Assembly: GCF_039543525.1 (NCBI RefSeq)
Contig: NZ_BAABJX010000021.1
Location: forward strand, 50,223 to 114,222
Direction: 5' to 3'
Length of the DNA: 64,000 nucleotides
Source of the DNA: Algivirga pacifica
GTDB lineage: Bacteria; Bacteroidota; Bacteroidia; Cytophagales; Flammeovirgaceae
This document shows, in pieces, positions 48,155-57,663 of the stretch. A model generated the notes under the pieces. That model saw nothing but the letters and a program-made list of their open reading frames with translations, ran no database searches and was not told where the DNA came from. The position numbers and the translations under genes were made by a program. Numbering within the stretch: the stretch's first letter is position 1; the number at the start of each line of letters is the position of its first letter.

Positions 48155-49720
48155 CTACCACCACAGGGTATAGATCGCAGCCACTGCTCCAAACAAAGCA
48201 ATAGACGTCACATTAAATCCTTTGGAGGTTTTGAATAGGGTGGTATCAATATTAAATCCTTTTGCCTCTGCACTCTTCTCTACTTTGCTAATCACGATCA
48301 TAATCAGGGAAAGCACTAAGAAGTTGATACCCATTTGGTCGATAAATGGCATACCTTTGAATAGTACATTGTCTACCATAAATGAGATTGGAATAGAAGC
48401 AATGGCAGTTGCCAGTGCACCATTGGCGGTAGCTTTTTTCCAGAACAAGCCGAACAGGAAGATCACTACGATTCCCGGACTTACATATCCCGTATATTTC
48501 TGGATAAACTGAAATGCCTGATCCAAAGTTGCCAACTGAGGAGCTACGACTATCGCAATGATTAAGGCCACAACAGAAGCCAAACGTCCTACGGTTACCA
48601 ACTTTCCTTCCGATGCCTCTTGATCGGCAAATTGCTTGTACAAATCAAGTGTGAAGATCGTAGAGATACTATTGATCATAGAACTCAATGAAGATACTAC
48701 TGCTGCAATCAGTGCTGCGAATGCCAATCCCTTTAGTCCTTCCGGTACAAAAGTGCTCAATAACCAAGGGTATGCCTCATCCGCTTTCCCTAAGTCTGCT
48801 TGCAAGGCAAATGCTGCGATACCAGGAACTACAACAATCAGAGGAAGAATGACCTTCAGAAAACCTGCGAACACAATTCCTTTTTGCCCTTCCTGAATAT
48901 TTTTGGCTGCCAAGGCTCTTTGGATAATATATTGGTTACATCCCCAATAACTTAGGTTCGCAATCCACATTCCACCAATCAATACAGAAATACCTGGAAG
49001 GTGCTCATAGGCTGGATGATTGCTATCGAGAATCATATCAAACTTCTCTGGTGCCTTACTCAATAGTGCGGTAAATCCATCCCACATACCATTGTTAGCC
49101 CCTACAGCGTCCAATGCCAGATAGGTAGTTATCAATCCTCCTCCAATCAGGAAGATCACCTGAATCACATCGGTCCAAGCAACGGCTTTCAGTCCTCCAT
49201 AAATAGAGTATACTCCAGAGAACAATGCCAATGCAATGATGCCATATACCAAAGGAACACCCATAATCGTTTCCAGTGCCAATGCACCCAAATAAAGAAT
49301 GGAGGTCAGGTTGACAAACACATATAAGAAGATCCAGAATACCGCCAAACTGGTTCTCACTCGATTATCAAAGCGACGTTCCAGAAACTGTGGCATGGTG
49401 AAGATTTTCTCCTTAATGAAAATAGGCAGGAAGAACTTCGCTACCAAGATCAACGTAATCGCTGCCATTAGTTCGTAACCGGCGATACCCATCCCAATCG
49501 CAAAGCCAGAACCGGACATTCCAATAAATTGCTCTGCTGAAATATTGGAAGCAATCAATGAGGCTCCGATGGCCCACCAAGGCAAGGATTTGCTCGCCAA
49601 AAAGTAATCTTCTGTGTTTTTGGATTCTCCTTTCTTGTCTCTGGAAACCCATAAACCTACGCCTATAATCAGCAAGCAGTAGGCAATAAATACGATATTA
49701 TCAGTTAGTGTAAATTGCAT
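48155..49720 (-). CDS. sglT: Na+/galactose symporter, SSS family (vSGLT-like)
   Basis: This 521-residue protein has about 14 membrane helices. Long stretches recall Vibrio vSGLT: GVGLWVSRDKKGESKNTEDYF, LPWWAIGASLIASNISAEQF, GVYSIYGGLKAVAWTDVIQV, LSYWGCNQYIIQRALAAK and IQKYTGYVSPGI. It imports galactose or glucose with Na+. It sits 12 bp after the galK-galT fusion gene in the same leftward unit, which supports galactose as substrate. Confidence 0.93.
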   Translation of the reverse strand: MQFTLTDNIVFIAYCLLIIGVGLWVSRDKKGESKNTEDYFLASKSLPWWAIGASLIASNISAEQFIGMSGSGFAIGMGIAGYELMAAITLILVAKFFLPIFIKEKIFTMPQFLERRFDNRVRTSLAVFWIFLYVFVNLTSILYLGALALETIMGVPLVYGIIALALFSGVYSIYGGLKAVAWTDVIQVIFLIGGGLITTYLALDAVGANNGMWDGFTALLSKAPEKFDMILDSNHPAYEHLPGISVLIGGMWIANLSYWGCNQYIIQRALAAKNIQEGQKGIVFAGFLKVILPLIVVVPGIAAFALQADLGKADEAYPWLLSTFVPEGLKGLAFAALIAAVVSSLSSMINSISTIFTLDLYKQFADQEASEGKLVTVGRLASVVALIIAIVVAPQLATLDQAFQFIQKYTGYVSPGIVVIFLFGLFWKKATANGALATAIASIPISFMVDNVLFKGMPFIDQMGINFLVLSLIMIVISKVEKSAEAKGFNIDTTLFKTSKGFNVTSIALFGAVAAIYTLWW

Positions 49721-49732
49721 GTTATTTGTTAT

Positions 49733-51967
49733 TTATGACTTGAAACTCATCATGTTTTCCTTATAGTGTACCGGAGAAAGCACTCTCAATCGCTCTGCCG
49801 CCTGCTCTGGCGTAATATCCCTTTGGGCATTGGCGAGCATCTCATACCCTACCATAAATTTCTTCACCGTGGCAGAACGCAATAAAGGCGGATAGAATAC
49901 CATATGCATGTGCCATTCTGGATACTCTTTTCCATTGGAAGGAGCCTGGTGTATACCCGCGGAGTAAGGGAAAGAGATCTCAAAGAGATTATCGTACATA
50001 ATGCCTAACTTCTTATAAGCGGCGGCAAAACTATCTTTTTCTTCTTCGGTCAGGTCTGTGATTCTGGCGATAGGTCGCTTTGGCAAAAGCATCGCCTCAA
50101 AAGGCCATACTGCCCAGAAGGGAACGACTGCCATAAAATACTCATCTTCAAAAAGTACTCGTTCCTTCTTCTGCTGCTCCACCTTGATATAATCGGAAAG
50201 CAACGTTCTTCCGTGTTCCTTCCAATACTTCTTTTGCATTTTCATCTTCTTGGCAGGCTCATTTGGAATCGTTTCCTGCGCCCAGACCTGTCCGTGTGGG
50301 TGAGGGTTGGAGCATCCCATCACGGCTCCTTTATTCTCAAAAATCTGTATGTAATTAATGAAGTCCTTGGCCCCTAATGTTTCATATTCTTCACACCATA
50401 GGTCTACCACTTTCCTGATTTCCTCTACTTCCATTTCAGGAATGGTCAAGTCATGACGAGGAGAAAAACAAATCACACGGCTTATACCTCTTTCGCTTTT
50501 GGCCTTTAACAATCCCATACCTTCTTCTACAATGCCTTCTGGTGTATCTGATAAGAGGGAAGAGAAGTCATTCGTAAATGCATAGGTATTCTTATAATCC
50601 GGATTAATATCTCCCGTCACTCTGGTATTTCCGGCACATAAGTAGCAAGAAGGGTCATGAGCCGGACGTACCTCCTCCTCTGCTTTCTCTACCTGCCCTT
50701 GCCAAGGTCGTTTTGCCCGATGCGGAGAAACCTGCACCCACTCATCGGTCAATGGATTATAGCGTCTGTGAGGGTGCTCATCAAAGGCAAAATTAGGCTG
50801 TTCAACTGCCCATTCAGTAGCCTCGGCTCCATTCCCAATTACCACCGTATAAGCCTCCATGGCTATGCCAAATTCTTTTTCATAGGCTGCTGATATCTCC
50901 TCTATAAATGATGAAACCTGTGACTCTTCCACCAAGTTAATCGTACAGCCGCCAAAGCCACCTCCCATCATTCGGGCACCCAATACATAGTCTTTATTTC
51001 TAGTTTGCTCCACCAGAAAATCCAGTTCCGAACAGCTCACTTCATACTGCTTGCTCAAGCCTTCATGGGAGGCGTAAATCAATTTCCCTAAAGCATCATA
51101 ATCATGCGCCACCAAACGCTCACAAGCTTGCTGTACCCTGTTATTCTCTTCCACAACATAAGCGCAACGTTGGTAAATCACCTCTTCCATTTCGGATTGA
51201 TGTGCCTGTAGCAACTCCATAGAAACGTCCCTAAGACTTTCAATGCTGCTATCATACTGCTTTAAGATACTCACCCCTTTTTCACATTGCTCTCGACGAG
51301 TATTATACGCTGAGGATGCCAGTGAATGGGCCACTTTCGTATTACATAACACTAGTTTATATCCCCTCAAATCAAAGGGCACATACTCAAACTCCTTGCT
51401 ACGGCAATCGAGTTTCATGACGAAATTTTCCTTTCCAAAAGAAGAAGCAAACTGGTCCATGATCCCACATTTCACGCCTACATAATGGTGCTCTGCATAC
51501 TGCCCGGACAAGGCAATATCCCACGTACTCAACCCTCCTTCAAATAATTGGTTCAATCCTTCTGCCAAGCTACATTCCAATGCTGCCGAAGAAAACATTC
51601 CCGCTCCCAGCGGTACATTGCCACTAAAGGCGAGGTCATATCCTTCCAGCTTTACCCCTCTATCTTTCAGAGCCACCATTACACCTATAATGTAATTCAC
51701 CCAATGTCCATGACTTCTTGCCTGTAGATCATTCAACCCAATCGTTTGTTCTTCCTTCAAATCAACCGCATAAGCTCGCACCTGATCCTGTCCATTTTTG
51801 CGTAACGCAAAGGCAATTCCCTTATCTACTGCTGCTGGCAATACAAAGCCATCATTGTAATCGGTATGCTCCCCGATAATATTGATTCGTCCCGGAGAGA
51901 AGCTGACCCATTCCGGTTGCCCGAAACGTTGGTTTAGTTCTTTTGCTACAAGCTCTTTTATTTTCAT
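49733..51967 (-). CDS. Fused galactokinase-galactose-1-phosphate uridylyltransferase (GalK-GalT)
   Basis: One uninterrupted 744-residue chain from the ATG at 51967 (MKIKELVAKELNQRFG). Residues 1-385 are GalK with FSPGRINIIGEHTDYNDGFVLP, the GHMP ATP loop PLGAGMFSSAALE, KCGIMDQFASSFG, and MMGGGFGGCTINLV. Residues 391-740 are a GalT with RRYNPLTDEWVQVSPHRAKRPWQG, the metal-type CYLCAGN, and the catalytic SNPHPHGQVWA (active His at residue 558). The product GalK makes, galactose-1-phosphate, is the GalT substrate. One oddity is Phe in the GHMP loop (GMFSSA) where Ser is usual. The gene is first in the leftward galactose unit. Confidence 0.93.
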   Translation of the reverse strand: MKIKELVAKELNQRFGQPEWVSFSPGRINIIGEHTDYNDGFVLPAAVDKGIAFALRKNGQDQVRAYAVDLKEEQTIGLNDLQARSHGHWVNYIIGVMVALKDRGVKLEGYDLAFSGNVPLGAGMFSSAALECSLAEGLNQLFEGGLSTWDIALSGQYAEHHYVGVKCGIMDQFASSFGKENFVMKLDCRSKEFEYVPFDLRGYKLVLCNTKVAHSLASSAYNTRREQCEKGVSILKQYDSSIESLRDVSMELLQAHQSEMEEVIYQRCAYVVEENNRVQQACERLVAHDYDALGKLIYASHEGLSKQYEVSCSELDFLVEQTRNKDYVLGARMMGGGFGGCTINLVEESQVSSFIEEISAAYEKEFGIAMEAYTVVIGNGAEATEWAVEQPNFAFDEHPHRRYNPLTDEWVQVSPHRAKRPWQGQVEKAEEEVRPAHDPSCYLCAGNTRVTGDINPDYKNTYAFTNDFSSLLSDTPEGIVEEGMGLLKAKSERGISRVICFSPRHDLTIPEMEVEEIRKVVDLWCEEYETLGAKDFINYIQIFENKGAVMGCSNPHPHGQVWAQETIPNEPAKKMKMQKKYWKEHGRTLLSDYIKVEQQKKERVLFEDEYFMAVVPFWAVWPFEAMLLPKRPIARITDLTEEEKDSFAAAYKKLGIMYDNLFEISFPYSAGIHQAPSNGKEYPEWHMHMVFYPPLLRSATVKKFMVGYEMLANAQRDITPEQAAERLRVLSPVHYKENMMSFKS

Positions 51968-52027
51968 ATGGAATTTGATTGTTAATCGTGGAATGATACA
52001 ATTGGTATCTTTTGCCAAGGTGACGGA

Positions 52028-52240
52028 TATACCCGTGGCACAATACCGTCAACTTAACTGAATAGTAGACACTGGTCTTTGCGTCCTCGCGAAGACCAAA
52101 ACATAATGGGAGCGTCCTCGCTCCTGTTTTATAAGCTTGAGCATTACATGCCGTGCGTAACGCTCAAATAATGTTTAAAGTCCTAGCGAGGACGCTAGGA
52201 CTAGTATTTAGCTTAAGTTGACGACATTGACCCTTGGCAT
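52028..52240. repeat. Family B palindrome in the galKT/lacI divergent region
   Basis: Hairpins GGTCTTTGCG-TCCT-CGCGAAGACC, GGAGCG-TCCT-CGCTCC, TGAGCATTAC...GTAACGCTCA and GTCCTAGCG-AGGA-CGCTAGGAC. Outer arms GTCAACTTAA...TTAAGTTGAC make the whole block palindromic. About 110 bp on the right match the reverse complement of 33255-33400. Confidence 0.85.
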
Positions 52241-52338
52241 GTCTCTACGGGTATATCGATTCTATTACTTTATACCTTTTACTTTTTTTACCTTTACTAG
52301 GTAGGGAATCCTCCTTTTCTAATCCAGTCGAAAAATGA

Positions 52339-52374
52339 AATACCGTTTCCGGTAACGTTACCGAAAACCGTATT
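52339..52374. promoter_or_regulatory. LacI-family operator upstream of the regulator gene
   Basis: The core CGGTAACGTTACCG (52350-52363) is a perfect 14-bp palindrome with the central CG of LacI/GalR operators. Flanks AAATAC-GTTT and AAAC-GTATTT extend the symmetry to about 36 bp with two mismatched pairs. It lies about 85 bp before the lacI-type start and 370 bp from galKT, so autoregulation is likely and control of the galactose genes possible. Confidence 0.75.
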
Positions 52375-52457
52375 TTTTCAACTTTAAGTGTGAAGTAGAC
52401 GTTTTTGTGTTTTTTTGAGTATTTTTCAGGAAATCTGAAAGCGGTATTTTTTGAGAG

Positions 52458-53504
52458 ATGAAAAAGAAAAGAACCACCATAAAAGACCTTGCCAGAAGGC
52501 TGGACATATCGGTCTCTACCGTATCCCGGGCACTGAGAGATGCTCCGGATATCAACCCTGCCACCCGTCAAGAAGTATTGGATCTTGCCCAGAAATTAAA
52601 TTACAAAAGGAGTACCCTAGCCACTAGCCTGGTGAGTAAACGTACTTTTAACATAGGCGTGATTGTGCCCGAACTGTCTGTACCTTTTTTCGGACATGTG
52701 ATTGCCGGAATACAAGAGACGCTTTTGAGTAAGGGGTATCAGATGATGATTTGTCAATCCTCTGAAAAGATAGAACAGGAACAAAAAAGTATAGAGTTAC
52801 TCATGGACCATCATGTGGATGGTATTCTGATCTCGCCCACAGTAGAAACAAACCATCTGGAGCATATTAAAATGCTGAAAGAAGAAGAGGTTCCGGTTGT
52901 GCTATTTGACCGTACCCTACCGGAAGCTAATGGGATATTCTCTAGCGTAACGGTGGATGATGAAGAAGGCGCTTTTAATGCGACAACTCACCTGATTCAT
53001 GAGGGGTATCAACGCATTGCCCATATCAGTGGACCAAAGCATTTACAAATTACACAACAACGACTGAAGGGCTATAAAGAAGCCTTGCGATTGCATAACC
53101 TACCCTATGTAGAGGATTGGGTAGTACACGGTGATATGCATTCCAATATTGGGCGTATCACCCAACAACTGCTAGCACTCCCAACCCCTCCTGATGCTAT
53201 TTTTGCTATTAATGATCCAGTCGCTTTTCAGGTGTTGCATACCCTATTATCCATGAAGATTGATGTTCCTAAGGAAATAGGAGTGGTAGGATATACGGGA
53301 TCGGACATGGCCAAATTGTACCATCCTACGCTAAGCACGGTACGTCAACCTGCTCAAAGTATTGGAAAGGAAGCTGCACTGCTTTTACTGGAAGAAATTG
53401 ATTCCCTGTGGGATCGAAGGGTAGAAAAGCAGCCGTTTGTTTATAGAAACAGGGTATTGCCTACGGAGTTGGTGGTGGGACAATCTAGTAGGAGAAATTT
53501 TTAG
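52458..53504 (+). CDS. LacI-family transcriptional regulator of the galactose locus
   Basis: This 348-residue protein has an N-terminal LacI helix-turn-helix (TIKDLARRLDISVSTVSRALRD), a hinge helix (RSTLATSLVSKRT), and a periplasmic-binding-like effector domain. That domain contains IGVIVPELSVPFFGHVIAGIQ, DGILISPTVET, GYQRIAHISGP, DAIFAINDPVAF and STVRQPAQSIGKEA. It is divergent from the galK-galT unit, with a strong palindromic operator before its start. Galactose or a related sugar is the likely effector, by context only. Confidence 0.92.
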   Translation: MKKKRTTIKDLARRLDISVSTVSRALRDAPDINPATRQEVLDLAQKLNYKRSTLATSLVSKRTFNIGVIVPELSVPFFGHVIAGIQETLLSKGYQMMICQSSEKIEQEQKSIELLMDHHVDGILISPTVETNHLEHIKMLKEEEVPVVLFDRTLPEANGIFSSVTVDDEEGAFNATTHLIHEGYQRIAHISGPKHLQITQQRLKGYKEALRLHNLPYVEDWVVHGDMHSNIGRITQQLLALPTPPDAIFAINDPVAFQVLHTLLSMKIDVPKEIGVVGYTGSDMAKLYHPTLSTVRQPAQSIGKEAALLLLEEIDSLWDRRVEKQPFVYRNRVLPTELVVGQSSRRNF

Positions 53505-53506
53505 AG

Positions 53507-53663
53507 CTTGTTTGGAACCACATCTTTTGGAATAAAATTCCTCTAATTTTGACTGAGAAAGTCCTGATTATCCCCAAATAGAACCACTATTAGGCTCAAA
53601 TCAGAACTTTCTCAGTCAATTTATAGAAGTTTTATTCTCAAAATCTGGATTCCAAACAAGCTC
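53507..53663. repeat. MITE-like 150-bp palindrome, copy 1
   Basis: Left arm GAGCTTGTTTGGAACCACAT..., right arm ...GATTCCAAACAAGCTC. Arms of about 65 bp pair with few mismatches around a short centre. A close relative is at 61263-61418 and a deleted version at 54168-54233. No open frame inside. It directly follows the regulator gene. Confidence 0.85.
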
Positions 53664-53720
53664 TTAATGAAGAATGAAGAATTAATAATGGGTAATAATT
53701 CTTCATTCTTCATCAATACT
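53664..53720. repeat. Heptamer-phased palindrome, ATGAAGA/TCTTCAT
   Basis: AATGAAGAATGAAGAATTAATAATG is followed by its complement ATTCTTCATTCTTCAT, in 7-bp phase, just downstream of a stop-facing leftward gene. Confidence 0.65.
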
Positions 53721-53736
53721 CAATTTAGCAAAGCTA

Positions 53737-54111
53737 TTACCTTCTGACTCTTCCTGCCATTACTAAGGACATTCCAGACAGTACTGGCCCATAAGCAATC
53801 AGAAACTCATCTCCCATATCTATCCATCCTGTATAAGTTGCTATCGTAATCCCCATTCCGACTACCACCAAAAATAATCCTACCCGGGTTAACGCTCTGG
53901 ACTTTTTCTTTCTGCTCTCTTTGATCACTTGTCTTTGCAGCTCCTCATCAATAAATCGAACGATAATACGTATTTCTTCATCAGGCACATGGTGCTCTTC
54001 CAGCTCTGGCCTGATTTTATGCAATGGAAGCTTCTCTTCAATTACCTTTAGTAGGTAATGATCAATAATATCTGCTCGAGTCAGGGATTTATTTGGAAGT
54101 TTTAATGGCAT
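53737..54111 (-). CDS. Unrecognised small membrane protein
   Basis: This 124-residue protein is not recognised. The N-terminal 65 residues are charged and helical (LTRADIIDHYLLKVIEEKLPLHKIRPELEEH, IIVRFIDEELQRQVI), then a basic patch (KESRKKKSR). Two membrane helices (VGLFLVVVGMGITIATYTG and AYGPVLSGMSLVMAG) end in RVRR. It stands alone between two members of the palindromic repeat family. Confidence 0.65.
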   Translation of the reverse strand: MPLKLPNKSLTRADIIDHYLLKVIEEKLPLHKIRPELEEHHVPDEEIRIIVRFIDEELQRQVIKESRKKKSRALTRVGLFLVVVGMGITIATYTGWIDMGDEFLIAYGPVLSGMSLVMAGRVRR

Positions 54112-54167
54112 TTGAATCTTATTTTAAAACTTACTAAAGTCTAATATTGAAAATTAATCACTAAGAG

Positions 54168-54233
54168 CTTGTTTAGAATACGTCTTCAGATAGAAAATTC
54201 CTCTAATCAGTATTCCAAACAAGCTCTAAGCCT
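54168..54233. repeat. Deleted copy of the MITE-like palindrome
   Basis: GAGCTTGTTTAGAATAC... to ...GTATTCCAAACAAGCTC, about 66 bp. It has the same ends and the AAAATTCCTCTAAT word as the 150-bp copies, without the centre. Confidence 0.75.
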
Positions 54234-54241
54234 TATCAAAT

Positions 54242-55462
54242 CTACTTTCCAAATTGATAGTATAATCCTATCTCAGTATAAGTCTGCTTACTGTCCCAAT
54301 GGACATATTCTAACATCATATTTCTTGCAGTTCCCAAAGAGCACTGTAGTCCTATTTTGTCTTTGACCAGCATTCCAATCCCTAGCTGTGGATTGAACGA
54401 TGTTCCAAATGGAAGATCTCCAAATGGAGATAAAACGCCCATATTCATTCCTAAAACAGCTCCTGCATCAACCGACAATTGAAGAGAGGTATTCAATTGG
54501 TGAGTATACTTTAAAAATAAATAAGCATCAATACTACTCCAAGTCATTTCTGAAGTAGCTCCTTCCTTTATGATTCCTCTTTCCTCAATAGCACCTTCTT
54601 TTTCTATAGGCAAGAGGTATGATCCCTTCACTCCTACAGCCCAACGCTCATTGTAATAAGGTAAAACATAATTCACCTCTGCACTCAACGCAGTTACTTG
54701 TACCTTATCAAAGGTTGTAGCTACTTCTGCTTTGGCATTATTTAGTTGAATGTTTCCATTTCTCATCCCTACTCCTATACGATACTGCAATTTGGCATGT
54801 TCGCTTTTTTCGCTCACAACATAGGATACCCTTTCACCGCTACCTCCATTATATTTTTCAAAATAAATCAATAATGCCTTAGCGTCATAAGTTACCTTCT
54901 CCATTGAGTTGATAGAAAGCCCACTTACAGGAAGGTTTTTTAACAGCTGACTTCTAAATACATTATTTTCAAGTATTCTTGTTTTCCCATTCAATACCTT
55001 CTTATAACGCTTATACTGCAACTGTTCTACCTCGCCATTATCCAAACTATAAAAATACCAACGAGCATCGCTATTAACATACTCATACAGACTTGCTTTT
55101 CCTGTATATAGTAACTCCAAAAAGAGTTCTTGTTCTTTCAAGTTCAATTTTGCTTGATCGTTTAGATAAGCATCATCAATCTTTGGGAAAGCTGATTTCA
55201 CCTTATATGCTTTAAATATTCTCCCTCCAAGGGTAAAGGCTTTAATCTCTGTAGGACCTACTTTCTGTGTTGTTTCAGAACCCTGAATTTTATAAACAAT
55301 GGCCTCAGGTGTTTCTCTCCAATCCATATCCTTGATTAGACACTCTAAAGAATCTCCCTGATTATTAATAATTATCCCTTCCTTAAAAACTGCTTGCCCT
55401 AATGCATAATACTGAATGCCCAAACTTAAGACAAGTACCAAAAAATGTTTCGCTGATTTCAT
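54242..55462 (-). CDS. Unrecognised outer-membrane-type protein with C-terminal beta-barrel
   Basis: This 406-residue protein has a signal peptide (MKSAKHFLVLVLSLGIQYYALGQ). The N-terminal domain (VFKEGIIINNQGDSLECLIKDMDW, KVGPTEIKAFTLGGRIFKAY) resembles the start of other Bacteroidota envelope proteins. From about residue 225 there are alternating strands ending in a typical aromatic barrel end (TEIGLYYQFGK). An outer-membrane location is likely. Function unknown. It lies 36 bp downstream of another barrel protein and is probably co-transcribed with it. Confidence 0.7.
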   Translation of the reverse strand: MKSAKHFLVLVLSLGIQYYALGQAVFKEGIIINNQGDSLECLIKDMDWRETPEAIVYKIQGSETTQKVGPTEIKAFTLGGRIFKAYKVKSAFPKIDDAYLNDQAKLNLKEQELFLELLYTGKASLYEYVNSDARWYFYSLDNGEVEQLQYKRYKKVLNGKTRILENNVFRSQLLKNLPVSGLSINSMEKVTYDAKALLIYFEKYNGGSGERVSYVVSEKSEHAKLQYRIGVGMRNGNIQLNNAKAEVATTFDKVQVTALSAEVNYVLPYYNERWAVGVKGSYLLPIEKEGAIEERGIIKEGATSEMTWSSIDAYLFLKYTHQLNTSLQLSVDAGAVLGMNMGVLSPFGDLPFGTSFNPQLGIGMLVKDKIGLQCSLGTARNMMLEYVHWDSKQTYTEIGLYYQFGK

Positions 55463-55498
55463 AAATAAAAAATGTATGATTAATGAATTATGATATTG

Positions 55499-56203
55499 TT
55501 ACAAGGTCCAATCAATCCCCAATGACCAATGAGAGGGGTTAAAGTTCAGGTGAAATATCCCCTCTTCACTTCCCTTAGTCTTCGTGTAAGCCACACCTCC
55601 CAGTCCAATCGTACAAGACAACGACTTGGTGAAGTAATAACTGACTGCAGGCTCAAACATGGCTCCCATTGCACTGCTCGATATGGTCGGCGTTTGTTCG
55701 ATAAAGTGAGGAGCTTGTTCCAGATTAGCTATATTCATATAATCGGGCAATAGCGTCTTTCCTTCCATTACGGCAGTATACGTTGTATTTTCAATACTAT
55801 AGTACTGTGCGTTCAGTAATAAATGACCATAAAAGCGGTGCCCCAAGTGTTTGGATGTACCCAATCGGAGCGTGGGAACATAACCTATCGTCCCTACATC
55901 CGTTAGCGATTCTATATAATAATCATTTACCAATAGCTTATGAGTCGATCTACTGGATTCATTGATATAATACAATCCAACTCCTGCAAAAAAGCCCTTG
56001 AGAAAATAATAATCTGCACTAACTCCTAATTGCGCATTCTCAGAACTCGTATACGTTTTATTCTTCAAAAAACCATCGTTACTGTTTTCTTCGGTATAGC
56101 TCCCTGAAACCGAAAAACGAAGGGTATGTTGATCAATCTGCGCTATACTGTTAGCACTCAAAAACAACATAATAGTCAAAAAAAATAATGAAGCTCTTCT
56201 CAT
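55499..56203 (-). CDS. Unrecognised outer-membrane beta-barrel protein
   Basis: This 234-residue protein has a signal peptide (MRRASLFFLTIMLFLSANSIAQ). It consists of alternating amphipathic strands (TLRFSVSGSYTEENSN, AQLGVSADYYFLKGFFAGVGLYY, FYGHLLLNAQYYSIENT, AVSYYFTKSLSCTIGLGGVAY) and ends LGIDWTL. This is the pattern of small OMP beta-barrels (OmpW/OmpA-like size). Function unknown. It precedes a second barrel gene by 36 bp. Confidence 0.75.
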   Translation of the reverse strand: MRRASLFFLTIMLFLSANSIAQIDQHTLRFSVSGSYTEENSNDGFLKNKTYTSSENAQLGVSADYYFLKGFFAGVGLYYINESSRSTHKLLVNDYYIESLTDVGTIGYVPTLRLGTSKHLGHRFYGHLLLNAQYYSIENTTYTAVMEGKTLLPDYMNIANLEQAPHFIEQTPTISSSAMGAMFEPAVSYYFTKSLSCTIGLGGVAYTKTKGSEEGIFHLNFNPSHWSLGIDWTL

Positions 56204-56247
56204 GAAATATTGTAATAAAAAGTTATATATAATTTAAGTGATAATTC

Positions 56248-57606
56248 TTAGTTTGATTCTACCTCCTGATAACGCTGATCCAATTCAACTGGATGAAAAG
56301 CCGGATAGACGACCAAAGCGATCAACATAACCAATAACATATAAAAAGGAATATTATTGAGGGTGATTGCCCTTCCAAGCCCCAGGAAAACAGCATACAT
56401 ACAACCTATTCCTACAATGGTATAAACCCACACCGGACGCTGTGTAAATCGAAATAAAGCCGCAGAGAATAAAGTATACCCTGCCCTTAGTAGCCTAGGA
56501 ATCGTTTCCCTCTGATTATCTGTAATGAACCATTGCACTGTACCTAGTATTCCCAAAGCCGCTACAATCAATGTCCATGTATTGGCAAATTTCTGATGCT
56601 CCTCTTTGCGTTCTTCCCTTGTCATTGGGTTTTCTTTGCTCCAAAGAAATTTCGTAAAAATAAACACTATAATATTGATTCCAGGTAAAAGAAGTAACAT
56701 ATAAAACCAGGTCGCTGGTCGCTCGTACTTCCTACACCATTGAATAGATAGATGGGTCACGAAAGTCGTCACAAAAAGAATAAAAACGATGTATTGAATT
56801 CCCTCGCCCAACACGATTGGAAATGCATTATACTTTTCACTGGTCATTGAATAAAACTTGTAAAAAGTGACACCTAGCATCGCATACATAAAACAATAGT
56901 GCTGCAAGAATAGCTTTGTTGACAGCGCTGTTTGATTTGGTGCTCTAAAAAATGACCTGATGGTTATCTCTGAATTTCTAAAAAATGCTTCTGCATACAT
57001 CAAGAAGGTGACTGTCAACACTATATTCAGGAAGGATATTCCCATAAAAAGTACTTCCCTAAAACTCCCTTGAGAAGAGAAACTTACGACCATATCAAAA
57101 AACATATAGTACCAAGCATTCAGAGACATAACACTCATCCCTAAAACTACCACTCCTGCACCTGAAAGTGCTCCTTTCTCCAATCGATTCTTTACAAAAA
57201 ATAATAGAAGATAAATCAACGCCCTGGAAACAAATGCAAATGGGACCTGAAGGATACTATGTCTATCAGGGAGTAGTTCGAAAATAGAGGATAAAAGTGC
57301 TGAAAGTCCTACTGCATTCAAAAACCGATCATACTCTATCATGGATAAGCATATGGAGACCATCAATAATATCCCAAATTTTTTGTATGCTTTTTCTTTT
57401 AAGAATGAAAAGCCAACAAATAGGCTCATGATCAATGCTGAAAAGAACACATACAGGATAGGGTTTTCATACGCTTTGATTTCGTTCGTCGACCAATCGA
57501 TGTCTCTGGAAATAAACGCAGACATCAGCCTTAAAAAAATAAAAATCACAAGAGATACGATCAGTATTTCCTGTAAGTTTCTTTTAGAAAACTTGAAATA
57601 ATTCAT
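56248..57606 (-). CDS. Unrecognised polytopic membrane protein
   Basis: This 452-residue protein has about 11-12 predicted membrane helices and short loops. It starts MNYFKFSKRNLQEILIVSLVIFIFLRL and ends in a short charged tail (DQRYQEVESN). I recognise no transporter signature. The KENPMTREERKEEHQKFANTW loop is the only long hydrophilic stretch. It is on the same strand as the barrel genes, 44 bp upstream of them. Confidence 0.7.
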   Translation of the reverse strand: MNYFKFSKRNLQEILIVSLVIFIFLRLMSAFISRDIDWSTNEIKAYENPILYVFFSALIMSLFVGFSFLKEKAYKKFGILLMVSICLSMIEYDRFLNAVGLSALLSSIFELLPDRHSILQVPFAFVSRALIYLLLFFVKNRLEKGALSGAGVVVLGMSVMSLNAWYYMFFDMVVSFSSQGSFREVLFMGISFLNIVLTVTFLMYAEAFFRNSEITIRSFFRAPNQTALSTKLFLQHYCFMYAMLGVTFYKFYSMTSEKYNAFPIVLGEGIQYIVFILFVTTFVTHLSIQWCRKYERPATWFYMLLLLPGINIIVFIFTKFLWSKENPMTREERKEEHQKFANTWTLIVAALGILGTVQWFITDNQRETIPRLLRAGYTLFSAALFRFTQRPVWVYTIVGIGCMYAVFLGLGRAITLNNIPFYMLLVMLIALVVYPAFHPVELDQRYQEVESN

Positions 57607-57663
57607 GGATTAAAAAGTTTAAAATGACAGAATTATAGCAATTAAAAACATATCGAAAGCATT

